From Mucilaginibacter sabulilitoris (GTDB lineage: Bacteria; Bacteroidota; Bacteroidia; Sphingobacteriales; Sphingobacteriaceae), in the NCBI RefSeq assembly GCF_034262375.1, contig NZ_CP139558.1, positions 3,782,001 through 3,846,000 of the forward strand: a stretch of 64,000 bases of DNA. The letters are read 5' to 3'. The notes under the pieces were generated by a model. The model was not told the origin of the DNA and searched no databases. It saw only the letters and a list, made by a program, of their open reading frames with translations. The position numbers were made by a program, and so were the translations under genes. Positions 36,511-45,199 of the stretch are shown here, in pieces. Numbering within the stretch: position 1 is the first letter of the stretch; every line of letters begins with the position of its first letter.

Positions 36511-38778
36511 ATGCATAAATCAATCATTGTCATTCTGTCTATAGCCGTCACTACAGCCATTCTAATCATATTCCCCTTAGCAGCCCTTGGTCAGTACTAC
36601 CCCTCTCCACAACCCGAGGATCCTTCAAATGAACACGTCCTGTTAAAACAACTTTCAAGCGTTTCAGGTAAAGATAAAGTACGGGTACTTCTCAGGCTAA
36701 CTAATCTTTACCTGAACAAACCGTTACGCCGGGATGCCGATATGAAACGCGCAATGGCTTTCGGAATATCGGCGCGAGATTCAAGTATTAAATACAATGA
36801 CAAAAAAAGTAAGGACCAGGCTCTATTGTTTATAGCCGACATTTTTACCTTTCAAAATAATATGCAGGCTGCCGAAAATATTCTCCCGGCATTGAAAGAT
36901 ACCGCCAAAGCAGTGTTATGTCTGAATTTAAGCTATAAATATGGCAATATGGATGCCCCTGACCAGCAATCCGTATGGGAAAAAGGACTCTATTTTGCAG
37001 AACAAGCGCGGCTTCTAAGCATTCAATTTCATTTGCAGTTATATGAGATAAAGGCGCTTGAGGATAAGGCGTACATCCACATACTCCAATCAAAGGGAGA
37101 TCCTGAGAAAGAATATCTCGAAGCTTTGAAGAGGTACCGCACCTTGAAATATCCTTACCTGCAGTACACATTTTATGGCCTGGCAGCTTATTATTTTTAT
37201 ACCGGTCATCCCGAAAAGTCAGAATATTATAGTGAAGAAGCAATAAAAACGATGAGGGCTACTAAGGACACCCTCATTGCCGGCGACATCTATTTCGCAT
37301 ATGGGCATATCTCTTTCAATAACGAAAACTACCAAAAGGCCTTTGATCTTGGGAACTTAGCTTTAAAATATCTGAAAATACATGCGGGTATGTTTTGCTT
37401 AAATCAACGCATTGTTTTTATTCTGCCTGTACGTGCGTTACGAAAAATGAAGAAATATTCCGAGGCTATCGGCTACGTTCGCCGTATGCAGGCAGAATAT
37501 CCGGCAACGAACACCGGCGATAAGATAGAAGATGCCCTGTTTCTCGGAAATATTTATCGCGACATGAAAGCCTATAAAAAGGCTGAGGAAGCATTTTTAA
37601 TGGCGTTTAAGATAAATAAAACTCAAGCAAACCCGTCTGTATACGTTTATAAGGACATCGCTCAGGTTTACGTCGAGTCAAAACAATATGCTAAAGCAAA
37701 GCCTTTCTTGAATCTTGTCGTTAATCATAAGAACAATACGTTTTCGTCGGGTGAAAAAAGCCACTTAGATTACTTGTTTTTTCTTACTGATTCAGCAACC
37801 GGTGATTATTTCCAGGCCATCAAACATTTAAGTTTATACCATAATGCACAGGAATTTGAATTGAGGAATAGTAAGGAAGAGAACGCAAAAAAACTGGCAG
37901 TTCAATTTGAAACCAGGCAAAAAGAAGATAGAATAAAACTGTTAAATCAGAGAGCCGCACTGGATAAAAGTAACCTGCAGCGGGCAACCATGGTGAAGAA
38001 TGTTACAATTGGCGGCATCGTTTTAGCTTTAATCATAGCAGCGTTATTATACCGACAAAGCAGGCTAAGGAAAAAGAATAACAAAATAATCACGCAGCAA
38101 AACGAACTTATTACTCATAAAAACGAGTTGCTGGAAAACCTGGTGATCGAAAAAGAATGGCTGCTCAAAGAAGTCCACCACCGTGTAAAAAACAATTTGC
38201 AAATAGTGATGAGCTTGCTATATACACAGGCTGCTTATTTACAAAACAATGATGCAATAGACGCGATCAGGGATAGCCGGAACAGAATGCAGGCAATTTC
38301 AATTATTCATCAGAAACTTTATAGTAAAAGCAACGTTGCAGGTATTGTCATGAGTGATTATGTCGCAGACCTTGTTAGGCACTTATGTGATTCTTATGAT
38401 TGTGCCCGTCGCAGGATAAGATTTAAAGAATTGATAGAACCGGTTAACCTTGATTCATCCCAGGCAGTACCGTTAGGATTAATATTAAATGAAGCAATAA
38501 CAAATTCCATAAAATATGCTTTTGGCGACGATAGCGGAGAAATTATTATTGAAAGTAATTTACTTGATACGGAAACTATTGGGCTTAAAATTGCCGACAA
38601 CGGGAGAGGGCTGCCGATTGGTTTCAATTTATCGGAAACTTCATCTCTCGGGATGGAAATGATAAGGGCACTCAGCAAACAACTGGGGGCCAGCTTTGAG
38701 ATAGAAAATGACTCCGGTGTAGTCATCACCCTAAAGTTTAAGATTGAACACGCGCGGGCAAACGCTGTTATAACTTAA
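36511..38778 (+). CDS. TPR-containing HisKA_2 sensor histidine kinase (third of three)
   Basis: A 755-residue paralogue of the preceding kinase. An N-terminal hydrophobic segment (signal or anchor) is followed by TPR-like repeats (for example FGLAAYYFYTG-type and LGNIYRDMKAYKKAEEAFLM), a transmembrane helix near 493-515, acceptor motif EVHHRVKNNLQ near 554 and HATPase_c (NEAITNSIKYAFG, ADNGRGLP). The sensor halves of the second and third kinases differ much more than the kinase halves, suggesting different signals and a shared output. Its stop overlaps the stop of the convergent gene at 38775 within a TTAA. Confidence 0.93.
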   Translation: MHKSIIVILSIAVTTAILIIFPLAALGQYYPSPQPEDPSNEHVLLKQLSSVSGKDKVRVLLRLTNLYLNKPLRRDADMKRAMAFGISARDSSIKYNDKKSKDQALLFIADIFTFQNNMQAAENILPALKDTAKAVLCLNLSYKYGNMDAPDQQSVWEKGLYFAEQARLLSIQFHLQLYEIKALEDKAYIHILQSKGDPEKEYLEALKRYRTLKYPYLQYTFYGLAAYYFYTGHPEKSEYYSEEAIKTMRATKDTLIAGDIYFAYGHISFNNENYQKAFDLGNLALKYLKIHAGMFCLNQRIVFILPVRALRKMKKYSEAIGYVRRMQAEYPATNTGDKIEDALFLGNIYRDMKAYKKAEEAFLMAFKINKTQANPSVYVYKDIAQVYVESKQYAKAKPFLNLVVNHKNNTFSSGEKSHLDYLFFLTDSATGDYFQAIKHLSLYHNAQEFELRNSKEENAKKLAVQFETRQKEDRIKLLNQRAALDKSNLQRATMVKNVTIGGIVLALIIAALLYRQSRLRKKNNKIITQQNELITHKNELLENLVIEKEWLLKEVHHRVKNNLQIVMSLLYTQAAYLQNNDAIDAIRDSRNRMQAISIIHQKLYSKSNVAGIVMSDYVADLVRHLCDSYDCARRRIRFKELIEPVNLDSSQAVPLGLILNEAITNSIKYAFGDDSGEIIIESNLLDTETIGLKIADNGRGLPIGFNLSETSSLGMEMIRALSKQLGASFEIENDSGVVITLKFKIEHARANAVIT

Positions 38779-39269
38779 CTTGTTTTATAAGAGTGCCTTT
38801 TGATGATAAGTGAAATAGGTAATCCCACCAAAAACATATGCAAAATAATACCAATTGCTACATCGCTTGCTCCAAACGGAGGAGGCGGAGTTTTGCTAAG
38901 TGGTACCACTACCAGATTCATAATCAGCCAGGCGCATAAGCCAAGCGTCAGGCCAGACAGCACAGCAAAACTGCGTAGTGTTTTAATTTTTGTATACGCA
39001 TAGAAATAACCTGCCGCGATTGTAATAGCTGTTAGAAAATGCAGCAATGTACCAATTAGGATCGTTGAAATGCCCCCGGAAAAAGCCGACCGGCCATAGA
39101 GCCCGCTTGCAACGTATTGCATGACCTGGCCGGGATTTAAGCCAAGCTTAATATTAAACACTATCGAAGCTGCAATACCATCAAGCAGCCCAGCCGTTAG
39201 ACCTGCCAATATTATTGGTTGAAGGCCGTTTGATTTGGGCTTCGGGTCAATTTGAATTCTTTGTTCCAT
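38775..39269 (-). CDS. Four-helix membrane protein of unknown function (164 aa)
   Basis: About four transmembrane helices (for example ILAGLTAGLLDGIAASIVF, LIGTLLHFLTAITIAAGYFY). A motif GLYGRSAFSGG lies between helices 1 and 2. I do not recognise a functional family. It is convergent with the third kinase, with a four-base overlap. It precedes no obvious operon partner; the NADH dehydrogenase gene lies 63 bases downstream in the same direction. Confidence 0.75.
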   Translation of the reverse strand: MEQRIQIDPKPKSNGLQPIILAGLTAGLLDGIAASIVFNIKLGLNPGQVMQYVASGLYGRSAFSGGISTILIGTLLHFLTAITIAAGYFYAYTKIKTLRSFAVLSGLTLGLCAWLIMNLVVVPLSKTPPPPFGASDVAIGIILHMFLVGLPISLIIKRHSYKTS

Positions 39270-39332
39270 TTGCTAATTTTTTTAAGTTCTGTATGACAAT
39301 GTAAATGTGAAATCAGGTTTCGCAGTTAAAAA

Positions 39333-40625
39333 TTAAATTCGGTCGTCCGCGCTTTCTGTCCGAAAAATCATTCTTAGTGTTTGGTCATTAGTCAAATAAG
39401 CAAACGCCCAGTTATAAAATGTTTTTATCTTGTTATTGGTGCTTACCAAAGACATCAGGTGAATGAGTAACCAGGCCATCAGGCCCGGCAAACCGCCAAA
39501 ATGGACCCGGTGTTTAAATAGATCTGCAACAGCGTTCTGCCGACCTATTATCGCCATTTCACCCTTGTCGAAGTATTTGAAAGCTTTCATTTGTTGCCCA
39601 CAAGCAACTCGAAGTAGATTTTTAGCGAGCGCTTTCCCTTGCTGAATAGCTGGTTGCGCAAGCTGTGGATGGCCATCAGGGTAATCAGCATCGTCAAATT
39701 GGATACTTATATCCCCGATGGCGTAGATATTTTCATATCCCTGCACCTGATTATATTCATTTGTGATCATTCGTCTGCCTTTGCCAAGGCTGCTCTCCGC
39801 TATTCCTTCAAATGAATTGGCAATTACACCCGCTGACCATATCAATGTTTTGCACTCGATTATGTCTCCATTGGACAAAAACACTTTCTCATTTTCGAAG
39901 AGTACCACATGCGTTTTTAAAATAATATGTACATCCAGTTTAGTTAATGTGTTGTAAGCAGTTTGATGACTCTTGTCACTCATCGGCGCCAATAAAAAAG
40001 GCGATCCATCGACAATGTAAATTTCAAATGGAAAGTCTTTTAGTTCCGGATATTCACGTGCATAAATGTACTTGCGCACTTCTGCCAACACTCCTGCAAC
40101 TTCTACGCCAGTCGGTCCTCCACCAGCAATAACAATAGTGAGCAACCTTTTTCTTTCTTCAGGATCTTTTTCGATAGATGCTTTTTCGAGTATACCAATC
40201 AATTCATTACGCATAACCAAAGCATCATTAATTCCTTTTAACGATAGTGCCCTCGCTCGCAAACTTTTGTTCTCAAGGAAATTTGTCTTTGTACCCGCTG
40301 CCAAAACGAGGAGGTCATAACTTAGTTCAGATCCATCGTCTAAATGAATCTTATTTTTTGATGCGTCAACACCATTAACGTCCGCCATTCTAAAGGCTAT
40401 ATTCTTGTTTTTAAATAATTTCCTGAACGGATAACTAATACTTGAGGGTGCCAGAAAGCCCGTGGCGACCTGGTAGAGTAGAGGCGTAAAATAATTGTAA
40501 TTGTTTTTGTCAACTAATGTAACATCATAATACTTATTGTTATAAAAAGAAGCTATGAAGTTCAACCCGCCAAAACCTCCCCCAATGACCACGATGTGTT
40601 TTCTTTTAAAATGATTGATTGTCAT
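39333..40625 (-). CDS. Type II NADH:quinone oxidoreductase (NDH-2-like)
   Basis: A 430-residue single-subunit flavoprotein that passes electrons from NADH to quinone at the inner membrane. The FAD-binding motif GGGFGGLNF begins near residue 15, the NAD-binding motif AGGGPTGVEVAGVLAE lies near 167, and a second FAD contact is YAIGDIS. The C-terminal region (GGLPGLMAWLLIHLMSLVS) is amphipathic or hydrophobic and probably membrane-anchoring, as in NDH-2. Length is typical. It is preceded by a long gap. Confidence 0.92.
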   Translation of the reverse strand: MTINHFKRKHIVVIGGGFGGLNFIASFYNNKYYDVTLVDKNNYNYFTPLLYQVATGFLAPSSISYPFRKLFKNKNIAFRMADVNGVDASKNKIHLDDGSELSYDLLVLAAGTKTNFLENKSLRARALSLKGINDALVMRNELIGILEKASIEKDPEERKRLLTIVIAGGGPTGVEVAGVLAEVRKYIYAREYPELKDFPFEIYIVDGSPFLLAPMSDKSHQTAYNTLTKLDVHIILKTHVVLFENEKVFLSNGDIIECKTLIWSAGVIANSFEGIAESSLGKGRRMITNEYNQVQGYENIYAIGDISIQFDDADYPDGHPQLAQPAIQQGKALAKNLLRVACGQQMKAFKYFDKGEMAIIGRQNAVADLFKHRVHFGGLPGLMAWLLIHLMSLVSTNNKIKTFYNWAFAYLTNDQTLRMIFRTESADDRI

Positions 40626-41328
40626 AAGAATGATTATGCAACTAATGTTCCATTATGTAACTATCTTATTATAAATGAACTAACAGATTGCATCAGCGAC
40701 AAACACACTAAATAAAGTGTTTTGGCGAAACGTTATACTAAATACCGAGCTGCTGATTGAGAAATGGTAGTTGATAGAATATTAATCGTTATTAATAAGG
40801 GTACAAAAATTTAGGGCAATGCGCATAATTGCACCCTAAAAAGTGATTGTATATCGAACTGTTCCTTAACTACTGCCAGCGTTTTTACGACTTTTAGTTC
40901 ATTATGCATGAAGGTGTGCATAAGGATTATTTTGCAGCTGCTTTCATTATGCGTGCGCAGGCTAATGTAGAGCTATATCCTAAAAAAAAAGAGCAGCCAA
41001 CCTTCCGGTATGGATTTTCACGGTGCAAATGATGACATTATTAACCCATGGCACTTGTTATGCTGGCTGAGTTTGAAAAATTTTATCGTGCATTTATTGT
41101 GGTGATCGGGATGTTACTACAAACTCAATTTGTCCTATAAGCAAAATGTCGGTTTTGTACAAAAGAAAGTCCTATTGGGATAACTGTTAACAATTATTTA
41201 GTGGATAAATTTGACTGATCAGTTATCGATAGCAATTGTAAGATCTTGCTTCGAATTAATGGACTTGGCCCGCCTTGAAAGTGGGAAACCAATTTCCAGG
41301 GACCTCAATACAAAAAAATGAATTCTGC
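40626..41328. other. Long gap upstream of the GH43 pair
   Basis: Holds a 42-codon frame (40904-41032, VHKDYFAAAFIMRAQANVEL in part) with coding-like flavour but no known match. It also holds a 12-bp palindrome TTTTGTACAAAA (41153-41164) and a sigma-54-like element (41049-41063). No complete gene was seen. The gap may mark the left side of the GH43 island. Confidence 0.35.
41049..41063 (+). promoter_or_regulatory. Isolated sigma-54-like element
   Basis: TGGCAC-TTGTT-ATGC keeps GG-N10-GC and a perfect -24 hexamer. It lies 265 bases before the GH43 gene with no copy of the 12-bp activator motif nearby, so it may be chance. Confidence 0.2.
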
Positions 41329-42774
41329 ATGGACATTACAAAATGTAGCTTTTTAAGCTATTTCAAACGGTACACTTCTGGGCTTTTCGGATCGATTTTA
41401 CTTCCTGCCTGCTTTTGCTTAATCTCACTTTCTGCAGAATCGCAGGTGTCCAATCCCTTTGGTCATGCACTAATCCCAGACATGATCGCTGATGCGAGTA
41501 TCCAGGTAATCGACGGCATGTTTTATTGTTATGCGACGACAGACGGTTATGACCGTGGATTGGATGCGTCCGGGCCACCTGTAGTGTGGAAGTCGAAAGA
41601 TTTTGTGAATTGGAGTTTCTCCGGATCTTATTTCCCCTCGGCTATAGATCAGAAATACTGGGCCCCAAGCAAAGTCATTTCGGCAAACGGTAGATATTAT
41701 ATTTACCCCACGGTCAATGGATTTATGTACCCGGCGGTCTCGGCTTCACCCGATGGCCCGTTTAAGCTAGCGAAAGGCCCGGATATGTTTATCATGCCGT
41801 ATTCTGCCGGAACATTATTATCGTCCAAAAATTCCAAGCCACCGCTGGGTATCGACGCCGAGATTTTTGTTGATGATGACCACCAGGCTTACGTGTTCTG
41901 GCAACACAGGCGCGCAGCCAAACTGGCATCGAACATGATAACTGTCGACAGCAATAGCATTACCACCATACCCACTCCAAGAATAGCTTATTCTGAAGGC
42001 CCCATTTTCTTTAAACGTAAGGGTATTTACTACTATTTATATACACAGGGCGGGGACGAGAAATACCAGTACGCTTACGTGACCAGTACAGTCTCCCCGT
42101 TAGGCCCGTTTGATTTTCCGAAGAACGATCTCGTGTCGACTACCGATCATCAACGGCAGATCTTTGGCCCAGGCCATGGCTGTGTTTTTAATGTACCGGG
42201 AACTGATGATTATTACTTTGCCTATCTTGAATTTGGCCGCGGCAGTACCAACCGGCAAACCTATGTCAATAAGCTGGCCTTCAATCAGGACGGAACGATT
42301 CGTCCGGTCGAGCTTACGCTGGATGGTGTAGGCGCGCTGGGGCCCGTTCAACCAGATAAAAAAATAAAGATTGTCGCTGCTACAGCTTCGAGTATTCGCC
42401 CCGATTTGCCGGTAAAACCGATGAAAGACACATTATTACACAGGACAGAATCTTTTGTGCCAGCCTTTGCGTTCGACGGGCAGAATGGCTCACGCTGGAT
42501 GCCTGCTCCGGAAGACACGGCCAACTGGATGGTAGCCGACCTGGGCATTATTCAAAAGATCAAACGCAGTGAAGTGTGTTTTGTCCGACCGACGGTGGGG
42601 CATACCTACAAACTTGATTACTCCACAGATGGTAACAAGTGGCAAACATGCGTTATGCATTCCGATCTGAAAATTCAATCGCCCCATACAGACGACCTCA
42701 GGATTAAGGCCCGTTATTTAAGAGTGAAAATAACAAGCGGTGTTAAAGGGATATGGGAATGGAATATTTATTAG
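41329..42774 (+). CDS. GH43-family glycosidase with C-terminal discoidin-like (F5/8 C) domain, exported
   Basis: A 481-residue protein; the start at 41329 (MDITKCSFLSYF) leads into a hydrophobic signal or anchor, and an upstream in-frame TTG at 41275 is less likely. The five-bladed GH43 domain has the catalytic Asp in LIPDMIADASIQV, the pKa-modulating Asp in GIDAEIFVDDD and the acid Glu in YSEGPIFFKR. A C-terminal domain (about 390-481, FAFDGQNGSRWMP, RYLRVKITSG) is discoidin-like and probably binds glycan. The likely substrate is arabinan or xylan side chains. The next GH43 gene begins 15 bases downstream. Confidence 0.88.
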   Translation: MDITKCSFLSYFKRYTSGLFGSILLPACFCLISLSAESQVSNPFGHALIPDMIADASIQVIDGMFYCYATTDGYDRGLDASGPPVVWKSKDFVNWSFSGSYFPSAIDQKYWAPSKVISANGRYYIYPTVNGFMYPAVSASPDGPFKLAKGPDMFIMPYSAGTLLSSKNSKPPLGIDAEIFVDDDHQAYVFWQHRRAAKLASNMITVDSNSITTIPTPRIAYSEGPIFFKRKGIYYYLYTQGGDEKYQYAYVTSTVSPLGPFDFPKNDLVSTTDHQRQIFGPGHGCVFNVPGTDDYYFAYLEFGRGSTNRQTYVNKLAFNQDGTIRPVELTLDGVGALGPVQPDKKIKIVAATASSIRPDLPVKPMKDTLLHRTESFVPAFAFDGQNGSRWMPAPEDTANWMVADLGIIQKIKRSEVCFVRPTVGHTYKLDYSTDGNKWQTCVMHSDLKIQSPHTDDLRIKARYLRVKITSGVKGIWEWNIY

Positions 42775-42789
42775 GCCAGGTTTCTTAAG

Positions 42790-44391
42790 ATGAAAGCAAT
42801 CCGGATATTTTTTATACTATTTCTCCTGCAACTCCAGGCCTTGTTCCTGTATGGCCAATTTTCGGAGCGATGGGGCGACCAGAAAAACGGCACTTACGTT
42901 AATCCTGTTCTGCCTGCCGATTACAGCGACCTCGATGCCATCCGTGTAGGAGCGGATTACTATGCCATTTCGTCGACTATGCAGTTCTCGCCAGGAATGG
43001 TGGTGTTGCACTCCAGGGACCTCGTCAACTGGGAGATCATCGGCCATGTTGTTAAAGACCTTACTACCATCAGTCCGGAATTGAACTGGAACCGCATGAA
43101 TGCTTATGGAAAAGGTATATGGGCAGGGTCAATACGGTACTATAAGAACAGGTTTTGGGTATATTTCGGCACCCCCGATGACGGATTTTTTATGAGCTCG
43201 GCGAGTAGTGCTGCGGGGCCGTGGGAACCTTTACACCAAGTTTGGAAGATAACGGGCTGGGATGATTGCAGCTCTTTTTGCGACGACGACGGCCAGCTTT
43301 ATTTCATTGCGACGAATTTTGAATTTGACCGCAAAACCAACAAGCAATACAATATCCATCTGTTTAGGATGAGGCCGGACGGTAAAAATCTTATCACCTC
43401 ATCAGATACAATCATTCACCAGTCGAAGGGCAGCGAAGCCAATAAGCTGTATAAGATTGGGGGTGTTTATTTTCATTATTTCAGCGAGGTTAAAGAAGAG
43501 GGGCGAGTGATGATGATTGAACGTGCGAAAAAACTTACCGGTCCCTGGGAGATCAGGCAGTTGAACCATGTGAATGCAAAGTTGGATAAAGAGCCCAACC
43601 AGGGTGGTTTGATACAGCTTCCGAACCGTAAGTGGTATTTTTTTACGCACCATGGTACTGGTGATTGGGAAGGCAGGGCAGCCAGCCTGTTACCCGTTCA
43701 ATGGGTTGATGGATGGCCTATCGTTGGAGCAGTTGGAGAAGACGGCATAGGCCGGATGGTATGGTCGGCCACTAAACCAATCAACAGCAAAAAACACCTT
43801 GGTATCAAAGGTAGCGATGATTTCAGTTCACCCAGCCTGGGGGGGCAATGGGAATGGAATTACCAGCCCAGATCAGAAAAATGGTCGCTAACTCAGCGTC
43901 CGGGACATCTCCGTCTGCACGCTTTCAAACCAATCAATTCAAGTGGAACCCGAGGCAGTATTTTAATGGCAGGTAATACGCTAACGCAAAGGTCGATGCG
44001 AACCAGGGCTAATACGGTGACCATCAAAATAAACATTGACCATATGGCCGACGGTGAATATGCAGGACTAACGCACTTTTCCACAGCCAGTTATACCACA
44101 TTGGGTGTCAGGCAAAGCGGAAATGAAAGGCACCTCGTATATGAATATAACGGAAAAGATACTGTTGGTGCCAGGATCACCGCAAACACAATTTGGCTTC
44201 GTTCAACTTGGGATATCCACGGCAAAAACACCTACTCGTTTAGTATGACCGGGCGAGCATTCGTCCCCTTTGCCGGCGTCACACAACTGACATGGGGAAG
44301 TTACCGGGGAGACCGGATTGGCATCTATAATTATAATGTGCTCGGGGATAAAGGTTTTGTGGATATTGATTGGTTCAGATATCGGTACTGA
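42790..44391 (+). CDS. GH43-family glycosidase (beta-xylosidase/arabinofuranosidase type), exported
   Basis: A 533-residue protein with a signal peptide (FFILFLLQLQALFLYG). The GH43 catalytic domain has Asp in PADYSDLDAIRVG, Asp in WDDCSSFCDDDGQLYFI and Glu in KGSEANKLYKIGG. The C-terminal beta-sandwich (about 345-533, FSSPSLGGQWEWNYQP) is of the kind that accompanies xylosidase GH43 enzymes. It is tightly linked to the preceding GH43 gene. Its stop codon overlaps the end of an inverted, broken integrase gene. Confidence 0.9.
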   Translation: MKAIRIFFILFLLQLQALFLYGQFSERWGDQKNGTYVNPVLPADYSDLDAIRVGADYYAISSTMQFSPGMVVLHSRDLVNWEIIGHVVKDLTTISPELNWNRMNAYGKGIWAGSIRYYKNRFWVYFGTPDDGFFMSSASSAAGPWEPLHQVWKITGWDDCSSFCDDDGQLYFIATNFEFDRKTNKQYNIHLFRMRPDGKNLITSSDTIIHQSKGSEANKLYKIGGVYFHYFSEVKEEGRVMMIERAKKLTGPWEIRQLNHVNAKLDKEPNQGGLIQLPNRKWYFFTHHGTGDWEGRAASLLPVQWVDGWPIVGAVGEDGIGRMVWSATKPINSKKHLGIKGSDDFSSPSLGGQWEWNYQPRSEKWSLTQRPGHLRLHAFKPINSSGTRGSILMAGNTLTQRSMRTRANTVTIKINIDHMADGEYAGLTHFSTASYTTLGVRQSGNERHLVYEYNGKDTVGARITANTIWLRSTWDIHGKNTYSFSMTGRAFVPFAGVTQLTWGSYRGDRIGIYNYNVLGDKGFVDIDWFRYRY

Positions 44392-44746
44392 AAACGAACT
44401 CCGCACGGACATGATTGAGCCTTTCTGTGTCGAATAGCTTGTTCGTTATTCTAATTAGTTCATGCTTGGTTAAAACAACTGGCATTACCCCGTCTCGTTT
44501 TGTTCTAAAGCTCAAAAATGAATCGTTGGTTAGCAACCCCCTTTGTTTACATTCCAGGACAATTTTCTTGAAATTACCAAGATATTTTATGGTCATATTA
44601 TTACAACAATGTATTTGTGTTTTAAACCAGAATACAAACTGTGATATAAACTCATAAGCCAGTTCCTTTACCTCTCTATCATTTTTTCTATACTTACAAC
44701 CAATAAAGTTGTTTACATGGTCGTATGTGGTCTTATATCCCTTTTT
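44375..44746 (-). pseudogene. Remnant of a Bacteroidota tyrosine recombinase (integrase)
   Basis: Read on the minus strand from about 44746 the frame gives YKTTYDHVNNFIGCKYRKND, then KELAYEFISQFVFWFKT, NNMTIKYLGNFKKIVLEC, LLTNDSFLSFRTKRDGV, VLTKHELIRITNKLFDTERL and NHVRAEFVFS. This is the SAM-like N-terminal domain and first part of the catalytic domain of Bacteroidota phage-type integrases. It stops at 44375, so the Arg-His-Arg-Tyr catalytic part is gone. A stop and apparent frameshift precede the first block. It is a dead mobile-element gene abutting the GH43 pair. Confidence 0.75.
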
Positions 44747-44974
44747 CTATCATAATCGTTTTTTTTAGTGTAGTCAAATTTGTTAAAGCAGTATGTCAAA
44801 TCAAAAAAGCAAGGTTTGGGCAGATATTAATCAGATCCGTTTTAGTGGTCTTTTATTAACCTTTTTTACTTGTATAAATAGAATGCGAGAGCGTCTTTTT
44901 TATAAGCAAAAGACGCTACGAATGACGCAATAGAATTTTGAATATTTTTGCGTTTTTGAAGAGGTTTGTAAATC

Positions 44975-45009
44975 AAAAACCCCTTAATTATTCAAATTAA
45001 TAGGTTTTT
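44975..45009. terminator. Imperfect hairpin upstream of the tRNA-like fragment
   Basis: AAAAACC (44975-44981) pairs with GGTTTTT (45003-45009), with an inner TTAAT/ATTAA pairing and two mismatches. It resembles a terminator with its T-run on the plus strand. Confidence 0.45.
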
Positions 45010-45020
45010 GCAATTTTGCA

Positions 45021-45048
45021 TAAGAAGGTTCGAATCCTTATATTACAT
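45021..45048 (+). other. tRNA-3'-end-like fragment, candidate attachment-site remnant
   Basis: GGTTCGAATCC (45027-45037) is a complete T-arm core, with AA/TT extending the stem on both sides. The rest of a tRNA is missing upstream. A terminator hairpin follows at once. Tyrosine recombinases often use tRNA 3' ends as attachment sites, and a broken one lies 280 bases away. No second copy was found in the window. Confidence 0.45.
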
Positions 45049-45049
45049 A

Positions 45050-45085
45050 ATAAAGCCCTGTAAATCAAGTTTTACAGGGCTTTAT
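45050..45085. terminator. Strong hairpin after the tRNA-like fragment
   Basis: TAAAGCCCTGTAAA (45051-45064) pairs perfectly with TTTACAGGGCTTTA (45071-45084), loop of six bases, extended by one A-T pair. It has the form of a tRNA terminator. Confidence 0.75.
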
Positions 45086-45199
45086 ATTTTCAGCGGGGTG
45101 AATGGGAATCTATTAGAACACTTGGAAGGGATTTTGAAGGTCATCAATGAAATTGTAAACACTAACCATCGGTCTTCAAATACCTCCGATGGATACTGA

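Larger units (their letters stand above)
44392..45199. other. Island-edge region
   Basis: Between the GH43 pair and the ECF sigma gene there is no intact gene. The region contains the integrase relic (44375-44746), AT-rich DNA, a hairpin (44975-45009), a tRNA-3'-end-like fragment (45021-45048) and a terminator hairpin (45050-45085). Short forward frames at 44415 and 45008 are shadows or read through the fragment. Confidence 0.6.

Noticed and set aside
44415..44657. An 80-codon plus-strand frame after the GH43 pair
   Set aside because: It is antisense to the integrase remnant, whose minus-strand reading gives the recognisable protein.
45021..45048. Calling the T-arm fragment a tRNA gene
   Set aside because: Only the 3' part is present; there is no anticodon arm, D-arm or 5' acceptor strand.
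45008..45199. A 63-codon plus-strand frame before the ECF sigma gene
   Set aside because: It begins inside the tRNA-like fragment and reads through the terminator hairpin, so it is unlikely to be translated.
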